Shown here in pieces: positions 25,626-34,745 of a stretch of DNA of 64,000 nt. The DNA is from Sphingomonadales bacterium (GTDB lineage: Bacteria; Pseudomonadota; Alphaproteobacteria; Sphingomonadales; Sphingomonadaceae): assembly GCA_004173185.1 (NCBI GenBank), contig SEFZ01000001.1, positions 62,001-126,000 of the forward strand, in the 5' to 3' direction. The position numbers and the translations under genes were made by a program. The notes beneath the pieces were generated by a model. It did not search any database. It saw only the letters and a list, made by a program, of their open reading frames with translations, and was not told the DNA's origin. How positions within the stretch are numbered: the stretch's first letter is position 1; every line of letters begins with the position of its first letter.

Positions 25626-26644
25626 CGGGGCGATTTCTCGACATCCTCGCCGCGGCGAGGCTGGACGATGCGTTGGGGGCTGCGGCCGAAGGCCGGCCGC
25701 TCATCCTCCGCGCCCGGCGGGCCGACACCGCCCAACGCCTGATCGACCGCGCGGCCTATGGCACGATCAGTCTCGAAATCCTGACCGTCGATGCCGACAG
25801 CCCCGCACCGCAGGCGGCACTAATCGAGGCCGGCGCGCGCTGCGCCCCGGGCATCGCGGACCTTGTCGAATGCAGCACTTCGTGGCGTCTCGACTACAAG
25901 CTCTTCGTCGTCGATCTTCGCGGCCGCGATGCCGGTCCTTGGTTGACACTGGCCGGGACCTTCGCGCGCATGCGCGCCGAGGTCACCGAAGGTCCCGCTC
26001 TCGTCCTGATCGTGAGCATGGCGGTGGCACCGGCGGGCTGCGATTTTCTCGATGACGGCGGCTTCGTCGGTCCCGCGGAAGCGATCATGTTCACCGGCGA
26101 ACGGCGCCAGCCCGCGGGGCTGCTCGCCGAATGCGCGGATGCCGCGGCCATCGAGGTGTCGCGGGGCGATCTTGCGCAGCTCAGCGAGCTGCTCGACCTC
26201 AAGGACCAGGAGCGGTTCGATCCCACCGACTGGCTCGGCCGTCAACCGGTATCCGAGGTAAAGCTCCTCTGGCGGAAGCGGGACGAGGTCTGTGCCACCT
26301 GGCTTGCGCGCAACGCGCCCCTGCGTCTCCGCGAACGCGTCTGGCGCGGGCATGTATCGGTCATATTCCCCTGGATTGCCAATGCCCTTGCCGATTTTCT
26401 CGCGAAGCATGGCCGGCGGCTGCCGGCGAGCCTTCCTGATCGTCATACCGGCGCACCGATCCCGCGGGCAGAGTTCGAATGGGGCGAGCTCCTCTATTGT
26501 TTCAACCAGCAGGACGGGTTGCTCGGCGACAGAGCCTTTCATATCAAGAAGGTCCGCAATGCCCTCGCGCATCGCCGGCCGCTCGACTGGGCAATGGCGA
26601 GCCGGCTCGAGGCCGATGTCGCGGCGCTGATGCGCTGGACCTGA
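25622..26644 (+). CDS. HEPN-like protein coupled to the giant ATPase
   Basis: This 340-residue protein starts at a GTG whose last bases form the stop of the ATPase gene (GTGA), implying translational coupling and probably a shared complex. The N-terminal 200 residues are alpha/beta-like and unrecognised. The C-terminal part is helical and ends with HIKKVRNALAHRRPLD, where Arg312 and His317 form an Rx4H motif with the RN..AH pattern of HEPN domains, many of which are RNases in toxin and defence systems. A strong hairpin follows about 60 bases after the stop. I infer the effector of the module. The HEPN call rests on this one motif plus helical context. Confidence 0.65.
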   Translation: MTGRFLDILAAARLDDALGAAAEGRPLILRARRADTAQRLIDRAAYGTISLEILTVDADSPAPQAALIEAGARCAPGIADLVECSTSWRLDYKLFVVDLRGRDAGPWLTLAGTFARMRAEVTEGPALVLIVSMAVAPAGCDFLDDGGFVGPAEAIMFTGERRQPAGLLAECADAAAIEVSRGDLAQLSELLDLKDQERFDPTDWLGRQPVSEVKLLWRKRDEVCATWLARNAPLRLRERVWRGHVSVIFPWIANALADFLAKHGRRLPASLPDRHTGAPIPRAEFEWGELLYCFNQQDGLLGDRAFHIKKVRNALAHRRPLDWAMASRLEADVAALMRWT

Positions 26645-27307
26645 CCTTCCACGTCAGCCAGACAGTTGTGGTGCCCCGGGCGACCGGCGCGACCGGAGCT
26701 CTAGGCCGCCGCTCGGCGGCGGCCCCGGGCCACGCCTTGCGCGTCCCGGCCATAAGGTAACGATCCCTGGGGTGGCCTGTTGGCCGCAAGCGTCCGCTGC
26801 CGCGCTGCGGACGTCCTTGCCTTGTGCCCTTGCGCGAGCGCGCCGGATGGATTTCGATGGCTAGTGTGGGGTTGAGCGCGATCGGGTCGCAGCGCGGCAA
26901 CAAATGCTCTGCCAGCGGTAGGGCGAGATCGTTCATGACGAGTGACCGCTTCGCGGCGCACGACGTAAAGGTCGTAATGACCGACAACGGGGCGCTTCGC
27001 TGACAGTCTGCTTCGCAGCGTTCCCTCGACCGCTTTTATCTGGAGCTGACCTTCACGATAACTGATCTAAGCGACCGGGCTTGGTCGAGCGCTGCCGATG
27101 CATTTGGCTGATTGGTCGGCTGCTTTCTGCCTCCCGCCGCCTGAAACCCGCCACTCATCAACCGGCCCTCGTTCTAGCTGGGACGCGCCCCCAAACCAAC
27201 GAATTTTCGCGTTGCTGACTGTGCCAATGCGCTGTAGCAATGAGCTGTGCAGGCCGCTCCTGCATGTCAGTGATTTCAATCACTTAGCGACTGTGGAATT
27301 TGGCTGG
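26645..27307. other. Right end of island, no convincing gene
   Basis: About 660 bases hold no supported gene. There is a GC-rich hairpin at 26704-26724 and another short inverted repeat (CGTCCGC at 26791-26797 with GCGGACG at 26807-26813). A minus-strand frame at 26544-26987 is rich in Arg and Pro and looks non-coding. The stretch ends at the attR repeat. Confidence 0.55.
26704..26724 (+). terminator. GC-rich hairpin after the HEPN-like gene
   Basis: GGCCGCCG (26704-26711) pairs with CGGCGGCC (26717-26724) over a five-base loop, 60 bases after the stop codon. There is no T-tract, so it is a possible but not typical terminator. Confidence 0.35.
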
Positions 27308-27327
27308 GAATCCTTCCGCCCCAGCCA
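27308..27327 (+). repeat. attR core: copy of tRNA-Gln 3' end
   Basis: This is an exact 20-base copy of 1131-1150. No tRNA body precedes it, as expected for the far end of an element that restored the tRNA on its integrase side. Confidence 0.88.
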
Positions 27328-27436
27328 GGACACACGGTCTATTCCAGTAAACGCACCAAGCTTTCCCCACGCCCACGGACCTCATCATAGCGCCCGTCGC
27401 AGTTCCCCGCTAAATCCTGCCGAGGGGGAGGAAACA

Positions 27437-27928
27437 GTGAGCGATCTAATCTCATGGCTACAAGCGAACGATAACCTGTCCGGCTGGGCCCAGTTCGCCG
27501 GCGCAATGCTGACATTGGGAGCGACATATCTGATTGCGTTCATCCCAATCTGGAATCGAAAGCGTCAGCTTCGCAAGGCGGCGGCTCGATTGCTCTCCCA
27601 TGGGTATGAGGTGCTGGAGAGTTACCATCGCACGACTAACAACTTTCTACCGACGACGCTCAGCTTGCGGGGTGTTGTGTAGGTAGTGAGCGGGGTTATG
27701 GATGAGATCGCTCGCTTCCCGGTCTACGAACTGGATGATCAGGGCAGCAGGTCGCTGGCCCGTTATCTCGTCGCAATGAATGCCCAATTGCTCGCGGTCA
27801 GGCTAGTTTTCGACAATATGGCCGCAACCGTCGAGGGCGAAGCGACCGATGAGGAGCGAGATACGCTTGTCGAGTTTCTGGTCAGCAACTGGAGTTTGTG
27901 CGAAAAATGCTGGCAGGCGAGGAATTAA
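27437..27928 (+). pseudogene. Single-span membrane protein gene broken by in-frame TAG
   Basis: The frame starts at GTG 27437 after a strong GGGGGAGGAAACA site. It encodes a short N-terminus, one transmembrane segment (about residues 17-37, AGAMLTLGATYLIAFIPIW) and a basic helix, then meets TAG at 27680-27682. The same frame continues without interruption to 27928 with well-formed protein (IARFPVYELDDQ, RYLVAMNAQLLAVRLVFDNMA). Together they make about 163 codons. The simplest reading is one gene carrying a nonsense mutation; readthrough, reinitiation at GTG 27686 or a sequence error are alternatives. It lies about 110 bases outside attR and is probably host DNA. Its function is unknown. Confidence 0.6.
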
Positions 27929-28446
27929 AGCGGCCAGTCTGGCCGGGTGTGGAAACCTAGCGCCGCCATTCGGTGATCCGGTCTTGCGCGAGAACGCCCT
28001 TGCTAGAAGTTGATCACCAAGCGATCGATGTAGTCTCGGGCGTAATCGCTGCTCCTATGGGTGAGCCTATCGACTAAGCGATGGCCGAGGCCGTCGTTGG
28101 CTCTGATCCTCTCCGCAGTCGATTGGAATTTTTCCAGCGCCGGCTGCTACCGGGCTTTCGTAGTTGGGAGGGCGTCACTCCACAGGACTGGCGGAGCCGA
28201 AACACTGCGATATAGCCCGACTGTGCGGCTCCGCCACCAAATGCGGCGATTAATCTACCATTCCTATAAGGTTGGCACCCCCGATTAGGTTCGCGCTAAT
28301 GCGCTGTCTGTCGCCGTCGCGCTGGCTTACCTGCTACTTAGGTTCGTTCGGCTGAATAGCTCGGCCGCTTGCATAGAAGCGGGGGCAGAATCGTTTGGCT
28401 CAATCGAGAAGATTGCATCTAGCTCTTGAACAAGGGGTAATTGGCT
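27929..28446. other. Intergenic gap without supported genes
   Basis: Roughly 520 bases lie between the broken membrane-protein gene and the convergent esterase. A 75-codon frame at 28061-28288 has no ribosome binding site and odd composition. I see no RNA or repeat here. Confidence 0.6.
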
Positions 28447-29376
28447 TCATTCCGCGCTTTTCAGCATGCCGTGCATGGCTAGCCAGCGAACAAAGGCGTC
28501 GAACCAGCCGGTGCTGGTGGTTTCCTTCTGGTACATGCCGAAGCCATGGCCGCCTTGTTCATAGAAATGGAACTCCACGGGGCGCTTGGCGGCGCGCCAG
28601 CTATCGATCAGGCCGAAGCCGCTATTGGCGAACAGCGCATCATCGGCGGCGAGGGCCACGAACAAGGGCGGCGCGTCAGCGGGAACGGTTACTGCCGAAA
28701 GCGGCCCGTAAATGTCGCCGATAAAGGCCGGCTTGGCATCTTGCCCGGCCAAAGTCGTCGCCATGGTCAGCATCGCGCCGGCCGAGAAGCCGACCATGCC
28801 GACGCGGCTGGGATCGACATGCCATTCGGCGGCGCGCTTGCGCACCAGAGCGAACGCCGCGCGGGCGTCGGCGATCTGCGGTCCGAGGCCCGCAATCGCA
28901 GCGTCGGGCGATGGCCGTGGGCGAGCGACGCCGGAGAACATCTCCCGCATCGACTGCTCGAAGCCCGGCATGTCGGCGGGGGTCTGGTTGAGCCGGTACT
29001 TCAGCACGAACGCCGCGACGCCGCGGGCAGCCAGCGCACGGGCGACATCCCAGCCTTCATTCTCCATCGACAGCGTCCGGAACCCGCCGCCCGGGGCGAC
29101 GATCACCGCAGTGCCATTGGCTTTGCCGGGGTCGGGCAGAAACGGAGTGAGCGTCGCGACGACGACGTTGCGCGCAAAGACGCTGCCATATTGGCTGTGC
29201 CACACTTCGGGTGCCGTGGCGCCCGGCAGCGTGCCGGTACCGAGCTCGATCGCTGCCGGCTGGGCAGGGATGGCGATCGGCGTCATCTTGTCATTCTGAG
29301 CCAAAGCCGGCACCGCCAGCGTGCATAGCATTGCCGCGGCGAGCGCGCCAAAACGCTTCCTGATCTGCTGCCGCAT
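28447..29376 (-). CDS. Secreted alpha/beta hydrolase, xylan-esterase-like
   Basis: This is a probable periplasmic or outer-face esterase that removes acyl groups from hemicellulose fragments. The 309-residue protein has a signal peptide (GALAAAMLCTLAVPALAQ). The hydrolase fold shows the oxyanion region VIVAPGGGFRTLS, the nucleophile motif GFSAG and a C-terminal GGHGFGMY with the likely catalytic His. The acid is probably in ALAADDALF. It is the last gene of the leftward operon permease-GH43-esterase, 30 bases after the GH43 stop. This context points to arabinoxylan-type substrates. The exact ester specificity is not readable. Confidence 0.8.
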   Translation of the reverse strand: MRQQIRKRFGALAAAMLCTLAVPALAQNDKMTPIAIPAQPAAIELGTGTLPGATAPEVWHSQYGSVFARNVVVATLTPFLPDPGKANGTAVIVAPGGGFRTLSMENEGWDVARALAARGVAAFVLKYRLNQTPADMPGFEQSMREMFSGVARPRPSPDAAIAGLGPQIADARAAFALVRKRAAEWHVDPSRVGMVGFSAGAMLTMATTLAGQDAKPAFIGDIYGPLSAVTVPADAPPLFVALAADDALFANSGFGLIDSWRAAKRPVEFHFYEQGGHGFGMYQKETTSTGWFDAFVRWLAMHGMLKSAE

Positions 29377-29406
29377 TCTACCCTCCGACTATATTGACTG
29401 GTTCGA

Positions 29407-30387
29407 TCATTTCCGGGGCGGCGCCGAAACGCCGGCGTCCGTCTGGACCACCGGCTGCATCGTGCCGTCCGGATTGTATCGCAGATATTCGACCGTCACC
29501 GCGCGGCGGCCGATCGCACCATTGAGCTCACCGATGGTCAGCGCCGCATTGTGCAGGAACAGGTACCAATTCCCCTTATATTCGGTGATGCCGGGATGGA
29601 TGGTGAAGCTGTACTTGCCCGAGCCGGTCAGCTCGCCGCGATGCGTCCAGGGCCCCTTGATCGAAGGGGCCGTGGCGTAGGAAATCTTCTCGTCGCGATG
29701 CTTCGAGCGATCGAGCGAGGCATAGGTCAGGTAATATAGCCCGTCGCGCTTATGGAGCCACGGCCCTTCCTCGAAATGCGGCGGCGTGATCTCGGTGATC
29801 GGGCCGTCGATCTCGGTCATGTTGGGCTTGAGCCGGGCGATATAGCATTGCCGATTGCCCCATGCGATCCACGCCACCCCGTCGTCATCGATAAACACGG
29901 TGGGATCGATATCTTCCCAGCTATGCGTGCCCTTCGGCGTCATCTGGTTGGTGATCAGCGCCGAGCCCCTGGCATCGACGAACAGGCCGGTCGGGCTGTC
30001 CGAGACGGCGACCGCAATCGCCTTGCCGGGATGCGTCTGGTCGTGCTCGACCGCCGCATACAGCCAGAATTTGCCGTGCCTCTCGACCACCTGCGATGCC
30101 CAGGCGTCCTGCTTCGCCCATTTGAAGTCGGCGACCTTCATGATCGCGCCATGATCGGTCCAATGTTTCATGTCGGTGGTCGAATAAACCAGCCACTCGC
30201 GCATGTTGAACATCTCGTCCCGCTGCGCCTCGTCATGTCCGACATAGAGGTACAAGCGGTCCCCGACCACGAGCGGTGCCGGATCGGCGGTGAACTTGTC
30301 GCGGATGATCGGGTTCGACCCGGCCTGGGCGAAAGCGGGCGCCGGAAGCGTCAGAGCGATCAGGGCGATGGCCAGCGCGCGCATCAT
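29407..30387 (-). CDS. Glycoside hydrolase family 43 (arabinofuranosidase/xylosidase type)
   Basis: This secreted five-blade beta-propeller enzyme removes L-arabinose or xylose units from hemicellulose. The 326-residue protein starts MMRALAIALIALTLP with a cleavable signal ending AFAQA. The catalytic base region is IIRDKFTADPAPLVVGDRLYL, with the Asp in the conserved ADP. The second Asp lies in SWEDIDPTVFIDDDG, and the acid in HFEEGPWLHKRDGLYYLTY. The start shares ATGA with the permease stop; a longer open frame upstream is not used. It works with the esterase and GH51 in the same cluster. The precise substrate linkage is inferred. Confidence 0.88.
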   Translation of the reverse strand: MMRALAIALIALTLPAPAFAQAGSNPIIRDKFTADPAPLVVGDRLYLYVGHDEAQRDEMFNMREWLVYSTTDMKHWTDHGAIMKVADFKWAKQDAWASQVVERHGKFWLYAAVEHDQTHPGKAIAVAVSDSPTGLFVDARGSALITNQMTPKGTHSWEDIDPTVFIDDDGVAWIAWGNRQCYIARLKPNMTEIDGPITEITPPHFEEGPWLHKRDGLYYLTYASLDRSKHRDEKISYATAPSIKGPWTHRGELTGSGKYSFTIHPGITEYKGNWYLFLHNAALTIGELNGAIGRRAVTVEYLRYNPDGTMQPVVQTDAGVSAPPRK

Positions 30388-31682
30388 GCCTGCACCGCCA
30401 CGTCGCGCTGCTCGCCCGTCGGTCTGGAGCCCCATAGAGCGTAGAACAGCACATATAGCTCGCAGGCGGCGGTGAGCAGGAAGGACCATTGCAGGCCATA
30501 TTCGTCGGCCAGCTTGCCCTGCACGATCACCAGTGCCCCGCCGGCAATGGCCATGATCAGCAGGCCCGAACCCTCTTCGGTGAGCGGCCCCAGACCCTTG
30601 ATCGCCAGCGTGAAGATGGTCGGGAACATGATCGAGTGGAAGAAGCCGACCAGGATCAGCGCCCACATTGCCGCGGGCCCGTGGGCAAGAGTGGCGACGA
30701 TCATCACCACGAACGCCCCGATCGAGAACGCCGCGAGCACATGTGCCGCGTCGATCTTTTGCATCAGGAAGCTGCCCAGGAACCGTCCGACCATCATCCC
30801 GCCCCACAGAAGGAACAGATAGTTCGATGCTTCCTGATGCGTGATGTTGCCGATGTCGGGCTGGCTGATGAAGTTGATGAAGAGATTGGAGACACCGATC
30901 TCGGCAATCAGGTAGATGAAAATCGCCGGTACACCGAACACCAGGTTGCGGTGGCTCCATAGCGACAGTCCCTTGCGGGTGTCGCGGCTGGCGCGCTGCA
31001 TCGCCTGGCCCATCGCCGGCAGCGGAAAGCGCGCGATTACCACCGCGAGGATCACCAGCAGGATCGCGACGATGATGTACGGCAGAATGACCGACTGAGC
31101 GTCCGCATATCGCTCGGCCGCAGTGAGCGTGACGCCAGCCTCCGAAGTACCGCCTTTCGACCGCCCGAGGATCAGATAGCCGCCGAACAGCGGCGCCAAC
31201 GTCGTACCGAACGAATTGAATGCCTGAACCAGGTTCAGCCGGGACGACGCGGTCTCCGGTGGCCCGACCACCGCGACATAAGGGTTCGCCGCGACCTGGA
31301 GCAGGGTGATCCCGCTGGCGACGATGAACAATGCGACCAGCACGACTTCATACGAGGGCAAGCGTGCGGCTGGAACCATCAGCAACGCGCCGGCGGCCAT
31401 TGCGAGCAGGCCGATGACCATCGACTTCTGATAGCCGATACGCGCGATCAGCTTGGCCGAGGGGATCGAGGCGACGAAATAGGCGATGAACCAGACGCTC
31501 TCGATCAATGTGGTCTGGGTGTAGTTCAACTCGAATACGCTGCGCAGGTGCGGCAGCAGCGTGTTGTTGATGACGGTGATGAAGCCCCACATAAAAAACA
31601 GGCTCGCCAGCAGCGTAAGCGCCGGGCGGTAGTTTATCGTGGCCCCCGAGACGCGTGCCCCGGCAATGGGTGGAAGCGCCAT
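30384..31682 (-). CDS. Sugar MFS permease, FHS (FucP-like) family
   Basis: This is an inner-membrane sugar/H+ symporter with 432 residues and about 12 transmembrane segments. The first helix (LTLLASLFFMWGFITVINNTL) and the segment ITLLQVAANPYV are hallmarks of the fucose-galactose-glucose (FHS) permease family. It opens the leftward operon with GH43 and the esterase. Its promoter is divergent from that of the mutarotase gene, and the gap contains a GTCGGAC palindrome. From the neighbours the substrate is likely L-arabinose or a related pentose released outside the cytoplasm. Confidence 0.88.
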   Translation of the reverse strand: MALPPIAGARVSGATINYRPALTLLASLFFMWGFITVINNTLLPHLRSVFELNYTQTTLIESVWFIAYFVASIPSAKLIARIGYQKSMVIGLLAMAAGALLMVPAARLPSYEVVLVALFIVASGITLLQVAANPYVAVVGPPETASSRLNLVQAFNSFGTTLAPLFGGYLILGRSKGGTSEAGVTLTAAERYADAQSVILPYIIVAILLVILAVVIARFPLPAMGQAMQRASRDTRKGLSLWSHRNLVFGVPAIFIYLIAEIGVSNLFINFISQPDIGNITHQEASNYLFLLWGGMMVGRFLGSFLMQKIDAAHVLAAFSIGAFVVMIVATLAHGPAAMWALILVGFFHSIMFPTIFTLAIKGLGPLTEEGSGLLIMAIAGGALVIVQGKLADEYGLQWSFLLTAACELYVLFYALWGSRPTGEQRDVAVQA

Positions 31683-31725
31683 CCATCTCTCCCCTCAATG
31701 ATTCGACACGTCTTGCCTGCCGTTT

Positions 31726-31738
31726 TTTGTCGGACTAT
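31726..31738. promoter_or_regulatory. Operator-like palindrome in permease/mutarotase divergent promoter
   Basis: TTTGTCGGACTAT has a GTC-G-GAC core and lies between the permease and mutarotase genes, overlapping a TATATT -10-like element. The same core with perfect arms occurs at 38322-38334 beside the FadR-type regulator gene. That suggests a shared operator. Confidence 0.5.
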
Positions 31739-31791
31739 ATATTCACCCCGAAGACGTCAATGCCGGCAAAAGCGGCGCGGGGGAGGTTCCA

Positions 31792-32922
31792 ATGAAAGCC
31801 ATGCTGATCGCGCTATCGCTATGCGCATCATGCGCCGTGCCGGCGTTCGCCGCCGATGCAGTGCGCGAAAAGGCCGGAGCACTTGCCGACGGCACGCCGA
31901 TCGAAGCGGTGCGGCTCAAGAACGCGGCCGGAGTCGAAGCGCGCGTGATCACCTATGGCGCCACCCTCCAGTCGCTGATCGCTCCGGACCGCCATGGCAA
32001 ACGCGCCGAAGTGACGCTCGGCTATGACGATGCTGCCAGCTATGCGGCGAAGCCCAATTATCTCGGTGTGACGGTCGGGCGCTATGCCAATCGGATCGCC
32101 GGCGGTGGCTTCAGCCTCGATGGTCGCAGCTACCAACTCACCCAGAACGACAAGACCAATTCGCTGCATGGCGGAGTTCAGGGTTTCGACAAAAGGATCT
32201 GGCGCATCGCGTCGGTTTCGAGCGGGCCGGTTGCGACGGTGGTCATGGGACTGACCAGCGCCGATGGCGATCAGGGGTATCCCGGCAAGCTCGACGTGAC
32301 CGTTACATATTCGCTGGATGAGAAGGGCAATCTGACGATCGCGTTCGAAGCGCGCACCGACAAGCCAACCGTCGTCAACATGACCAACCATGCGCTGTTC
32401 AACATGGCCGGCGACGGCGCAGCCGAGGGTACTTCACGCCAATTGCTGACGATTCCGGCGCGCGCCTATACGCCGGTCGATGACAGGCTGATCCCGACGG
32501 GCGCACTCGCCCCGGTGCAGGGATCGGTCTTTGACTTCCGCGCGCCGCGATTGATTGCCGAGGGGTTGCGGGACGGCCGGGATCCGCAGATCGTCATGGG
32601 CCGCGGCTACGATCATAATTACGCGCTCGACAAGGGCGCTACCGCCACGCCCGAACTGGCGGCGCGGCTTGAGGACCCGGCCTCGGGCCGCATACTCGAA
32701 GTGCTGAGCACCGAACCCGGCCTGCAATTCTACAGCGGCAATTTTCTGGACGGCACGGTGCGCGGCCGGAGCGGACGGGTCTATCGGATGGGCGACGGAA
32801 TTGCGCTCGAGCCGCAGAAGTTTCCGGATTCACCGAACCAGACGAATTTCCTCTCCGCGCGCGTCGATCCGGGCAAGCCCTATCGGCACGTCATGATCTA
32901 TCGCCTGTCCACGCGCCGCTGA
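31792..32922 (+). CDS. galM: Exported aldose 1-epimerase (mutarotase)
   Basis: This enzyme interconverts alpha and beta anomers of free aldoses, feeding the sugar dehydrogenase. The protein has 376 residues, with an N-terminal signal peptide ([20 protein letters not shown]) placing it in the periplasm. Family motifs include [37 protein letters not shown] and GYDHNYAL with catalytic His and Asp. A Glu near the end ([13 protein letters not shown]) follows the family pattern. ATG follows GGGGGAGG. It is first in a rightward run with the dehydratase and GH51 genes. Confidence 0.92.
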   Translation: MKAMLIALSLCASCAVPAFAADAVREKAGALADGTPIEAVRLKNAAGVEARVITYGATLQSLIAPDRHGKRAEVTLGYDDAASYAAKPNYLGVTVGRYANRIAGGGFSLDGRSYQLTQNDKTNSLHGGVQGFDKRIWRIASVSSGPVATVVMGLTSADGDQGYPGKLDVTVTYSLDEKGNLTIAFEARTDKPTVVNMTNHALFNMAGDGAAEGTSRQLLTIPARAYTPVDDRLIPTGALAPVQGSVFDFRAPRLIAEGLRDGRDPQIVMGRGYDHNYALDKGATATPELAARLEDPASGRILEVLSTEPGLQFYSGNFLDGTVRGRSGRVYRMGDGIALEPQKFPDSPNQTNFLSARVDPGKPYRHVMIYRLSTRR

Positions 32923-32932
32923 TCGCCCGATC

Positions 32933-34720
32933 ATGACCGATACAAAGCTTCGATCGCGCGCCTGGTTCGACAATTCCGGCAACGTCGACATGACCGCGCT
33001 GTATCTCGAACGCTATCTCAATTTCGGGCTGAGCCTGGAGGAGCTGCGTTCGGGCAAGCCGATCATCGGCATCGCCCAAACCGGCAGCGACTTGTCCCCC
33101 TGTAACCGCCATCACCTCGTGCTGGCCGAGCGCGTGCGCGAAGGCATCCGCGAAGCCGGCGGAATCGCTATCGAGTTTCCGGTGCATCCGATCCAGGAAA
33201 CCGGCAAGCGCCCGACTGCCGGGCTGGACCGCAACCTCGCTTATCTTGCCCTGGTCGAATTGCTATACGGCTACCCGATCGATGGCGTGGTGCTGACGAT
33301 CGGCTGCGACAAGACCACGCCGGCCTGCCTGATGGCGGCGGCAACGGTCAATATCCCGGCGATTTCCCTGTCGGTCGGACCGATGCTCAACGGCTGGCAC
33401 AAGGGCGAGCGGACCGGTTCGGGCACGATCGTGTGGAAGGCGCGCGAGATGCTCGCGGCGGGCGAAATCGACGACGAAGCATTTATCAGGCTGGTCGCCT
33501 CATCGGCGCCATCGACGGGTTATTGCAACACGATGGGCACGGCGACGACGATGAACTCGCTTGCCGAGGCGCTGGGCATGTCATTGCCCGGCAATGCCGC
33601 GATACCGGCACCGTATCGCGACCGGCAGGAATCCGCCTATCGCACCGGGCTGCGGATCGTGGAGATGGTGCGCGAGGATTTGCGCCCGTCGGACATCCTG
33701 ACGCGGGAGGCGTTCCACAACGCAATCCGGGTCAATTCGGCGATTGGGGGATCGACCAACGCGCCGATCCACCTGGCGGCGATCGCGCGGCATATCGGAG
33801 TCGATCTGCCGCTATCGGACTGGGAGACGATCGGCCGCGACGTGCCGCTGCTGGTCAATCTGCAGCCCGCCGGCGAGTATCTGGGCGAGGATTATTACCG
33901 CGCCGGCGGCGTGCCGGCGGTGGTCAATCAATTGATGCAGCGCGGGCTGATCGCCGAAGGTGCGCCGACCGTCAACGGGCGCAGCATCGGTGACAATTGC
34001 CGCGATGTGGCGATCGAGGACGAGCGCGTCATCCGCCCGATCGGCGATCCAATCCTGGAGGCGGCCGGCTTTATCGTGCTGCGCGGCAATCTGTTCGATT
34101 CCGCCATCATGAAGACCAGCGTCATCTCGCCGGAATTCCGGGCGCGCTATCTCGAAAATCCGAACGATCCCGAGGCGTTCGAAGGGCCGGTCGTGGTATT
34201 CGACGGGCCGGAGGAATATCATGCGCGGATCGATGATCCGGCGCTGGCGATCACCACCGATACGCTGTTGATCATGCGCGGCGCGGGGCCGATCGGCTAT
34301 CCCGGCGCGGCCGAAGTCGTGAACATGCGCCCGCCCAATTATCTGATCACGAAGGGCGTCCACAGCTTGCCATGCCTGGGCGACGGCCGCCAATCGGGCA
34401 CCAGCGGCAGCCCGTCGATCCTCAACGCTTCGCCGGAGGCGGCAGCATCGGGAGGGCTGGCGCTGCTGCGCGACGGCGATCGAATACGCATCGACCTGAA
34501 GGCGCGGACCGCGAACATGCTGATCTCCGACGAAGAACTCGCCGAGCGCCGCCGAGCGCTGGAGGCGGCGGGCGGCTACGCATTCCCGGCCTCGCAGACA
34601 CCCTGGCAGGAGATCCAGCGCAAGCTGGTCGGCCAGATGGAGGACGGCGCGATCCTTGAGGGCAGCGAACGATATCAGCGGATCGCCCAGACCATGGGCC
34701 TGCCGCGCGACAGCCATTGA
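32933..34720 (+). CDS. IlvD/Edd-family sugar-acid dehydratase (L-arabonate/D-xylonate type)
   Basis: This iron-sulfur dehydratase is predicted to convert L-arabonate (or a related aldonate) to the 2-keto-3-deoxy acid. The protein has 595 residues, the usual length for pentonate dehydratases. Cluster and active-site motifs are [25 protein letters not shown] and [15 protein letters not shown]. It starts ten bases after the mutarotase and is followed by GH51. With the Gfo/Idh dehydrogenase and AraD1-like gene in the same cluster, it supports a non-phosphorylative pentose pathway. Sugar specificity (arabonate, xylonate or galactonate) cannot be fixed from motifs; context favours arabonate. Confidence 0.85.
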   Translation: MTDTKLRSRAWFDNSGNVDMTALYLERYLNFGLSLEELRSGKPIIGIAQTGSDLSPCNRHHLVLAERVREGIREAGGIAIEFPVHPIQETGKRPTAGLDRNLAYLALVELLYGYPIDGVVLTIGCDKTTPACLMAAATVNIPAISLSVGPMLNGWHKGERTGSGTIVWKAREMLAAGEIDDEAFIRLVASSAPSTGYCNTMGTATTMNSLAEALGMSLPGNAAIPAPYRDRQESAYRTGLRIVEMVREDLRPSDILTREAFHNAIRVNSAIGGSTNAPIHLAAIARHIGVDLPLSDWETIGRDVPLLVNLQPAGEYLGEDYYRAGGVPAVVNQLMQRGLIAEGAPTVNGRSIGDNCRDVAIEDERVIRPIGDPILEAAGFIVLRGNLFDSAIMKTSVISPEFRARYLENPNDPEAFEGPVVVFDGPEEYHARIDDPALAITTDTLLIMRGAGPIGYPGAAEVVNMRPPNYLITKGVHSLPCLGDGRQSGTSGSPSILNASPEAAASGGLALLRDGDRIRIDLKARTANMLISDEELAERRRALEAAGGYAFPASQTPWQEIQRKLVGQMEDGAILEGSERYQRIAQTMGLPRDSH

Positions 34721-34745
34721 CCGACACGAGCGATTGGAGAGCGAA

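Larger units (their letters stand above)
1131..27327 (+). mobile_element. Integrated genomic island at tRNA-Gln, about 26.2 kb
   Basis: The last 20 bases of the tRNA-Gln gene (1131-1150) recur perfectly in the same orientation at 27308-27327. A tyrosine recombinase gene starts about 130 bases inside the left copy. Between the copies lie mobilization-type genes (ParB-like, MobV-like relaxase), a type I restriction operon, CBASS and a CARF-activator/ATPase/HEPN module. Outside the repeats the genes are metabolic. This fits an integrative mobilizable element or defence island inserted by site-specific recombination. No type IV secretion genes are seen, so it would need a helper to transfer. Element boundaries are inferred from the repeat. 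Confidence 0.85.

Noticed and set aside
28061..28288. 75-codon frame before the esterase
   Set aside because: No ribosome binding site, no recognisable protein features.
29380..29395. Half-site CCGACTATAT between GH43 and esterase
   Set aside because: Only one arm of the operator is present and the gap is only 30 bases inside an operon.
29407..30960. Long frame covering GH43 with a large N-terminal extension
   Set aside because: The first residues are Arg/His-rich shadow of the permease gene; the signal peptide and ATGA overlap fix the start at 30387.
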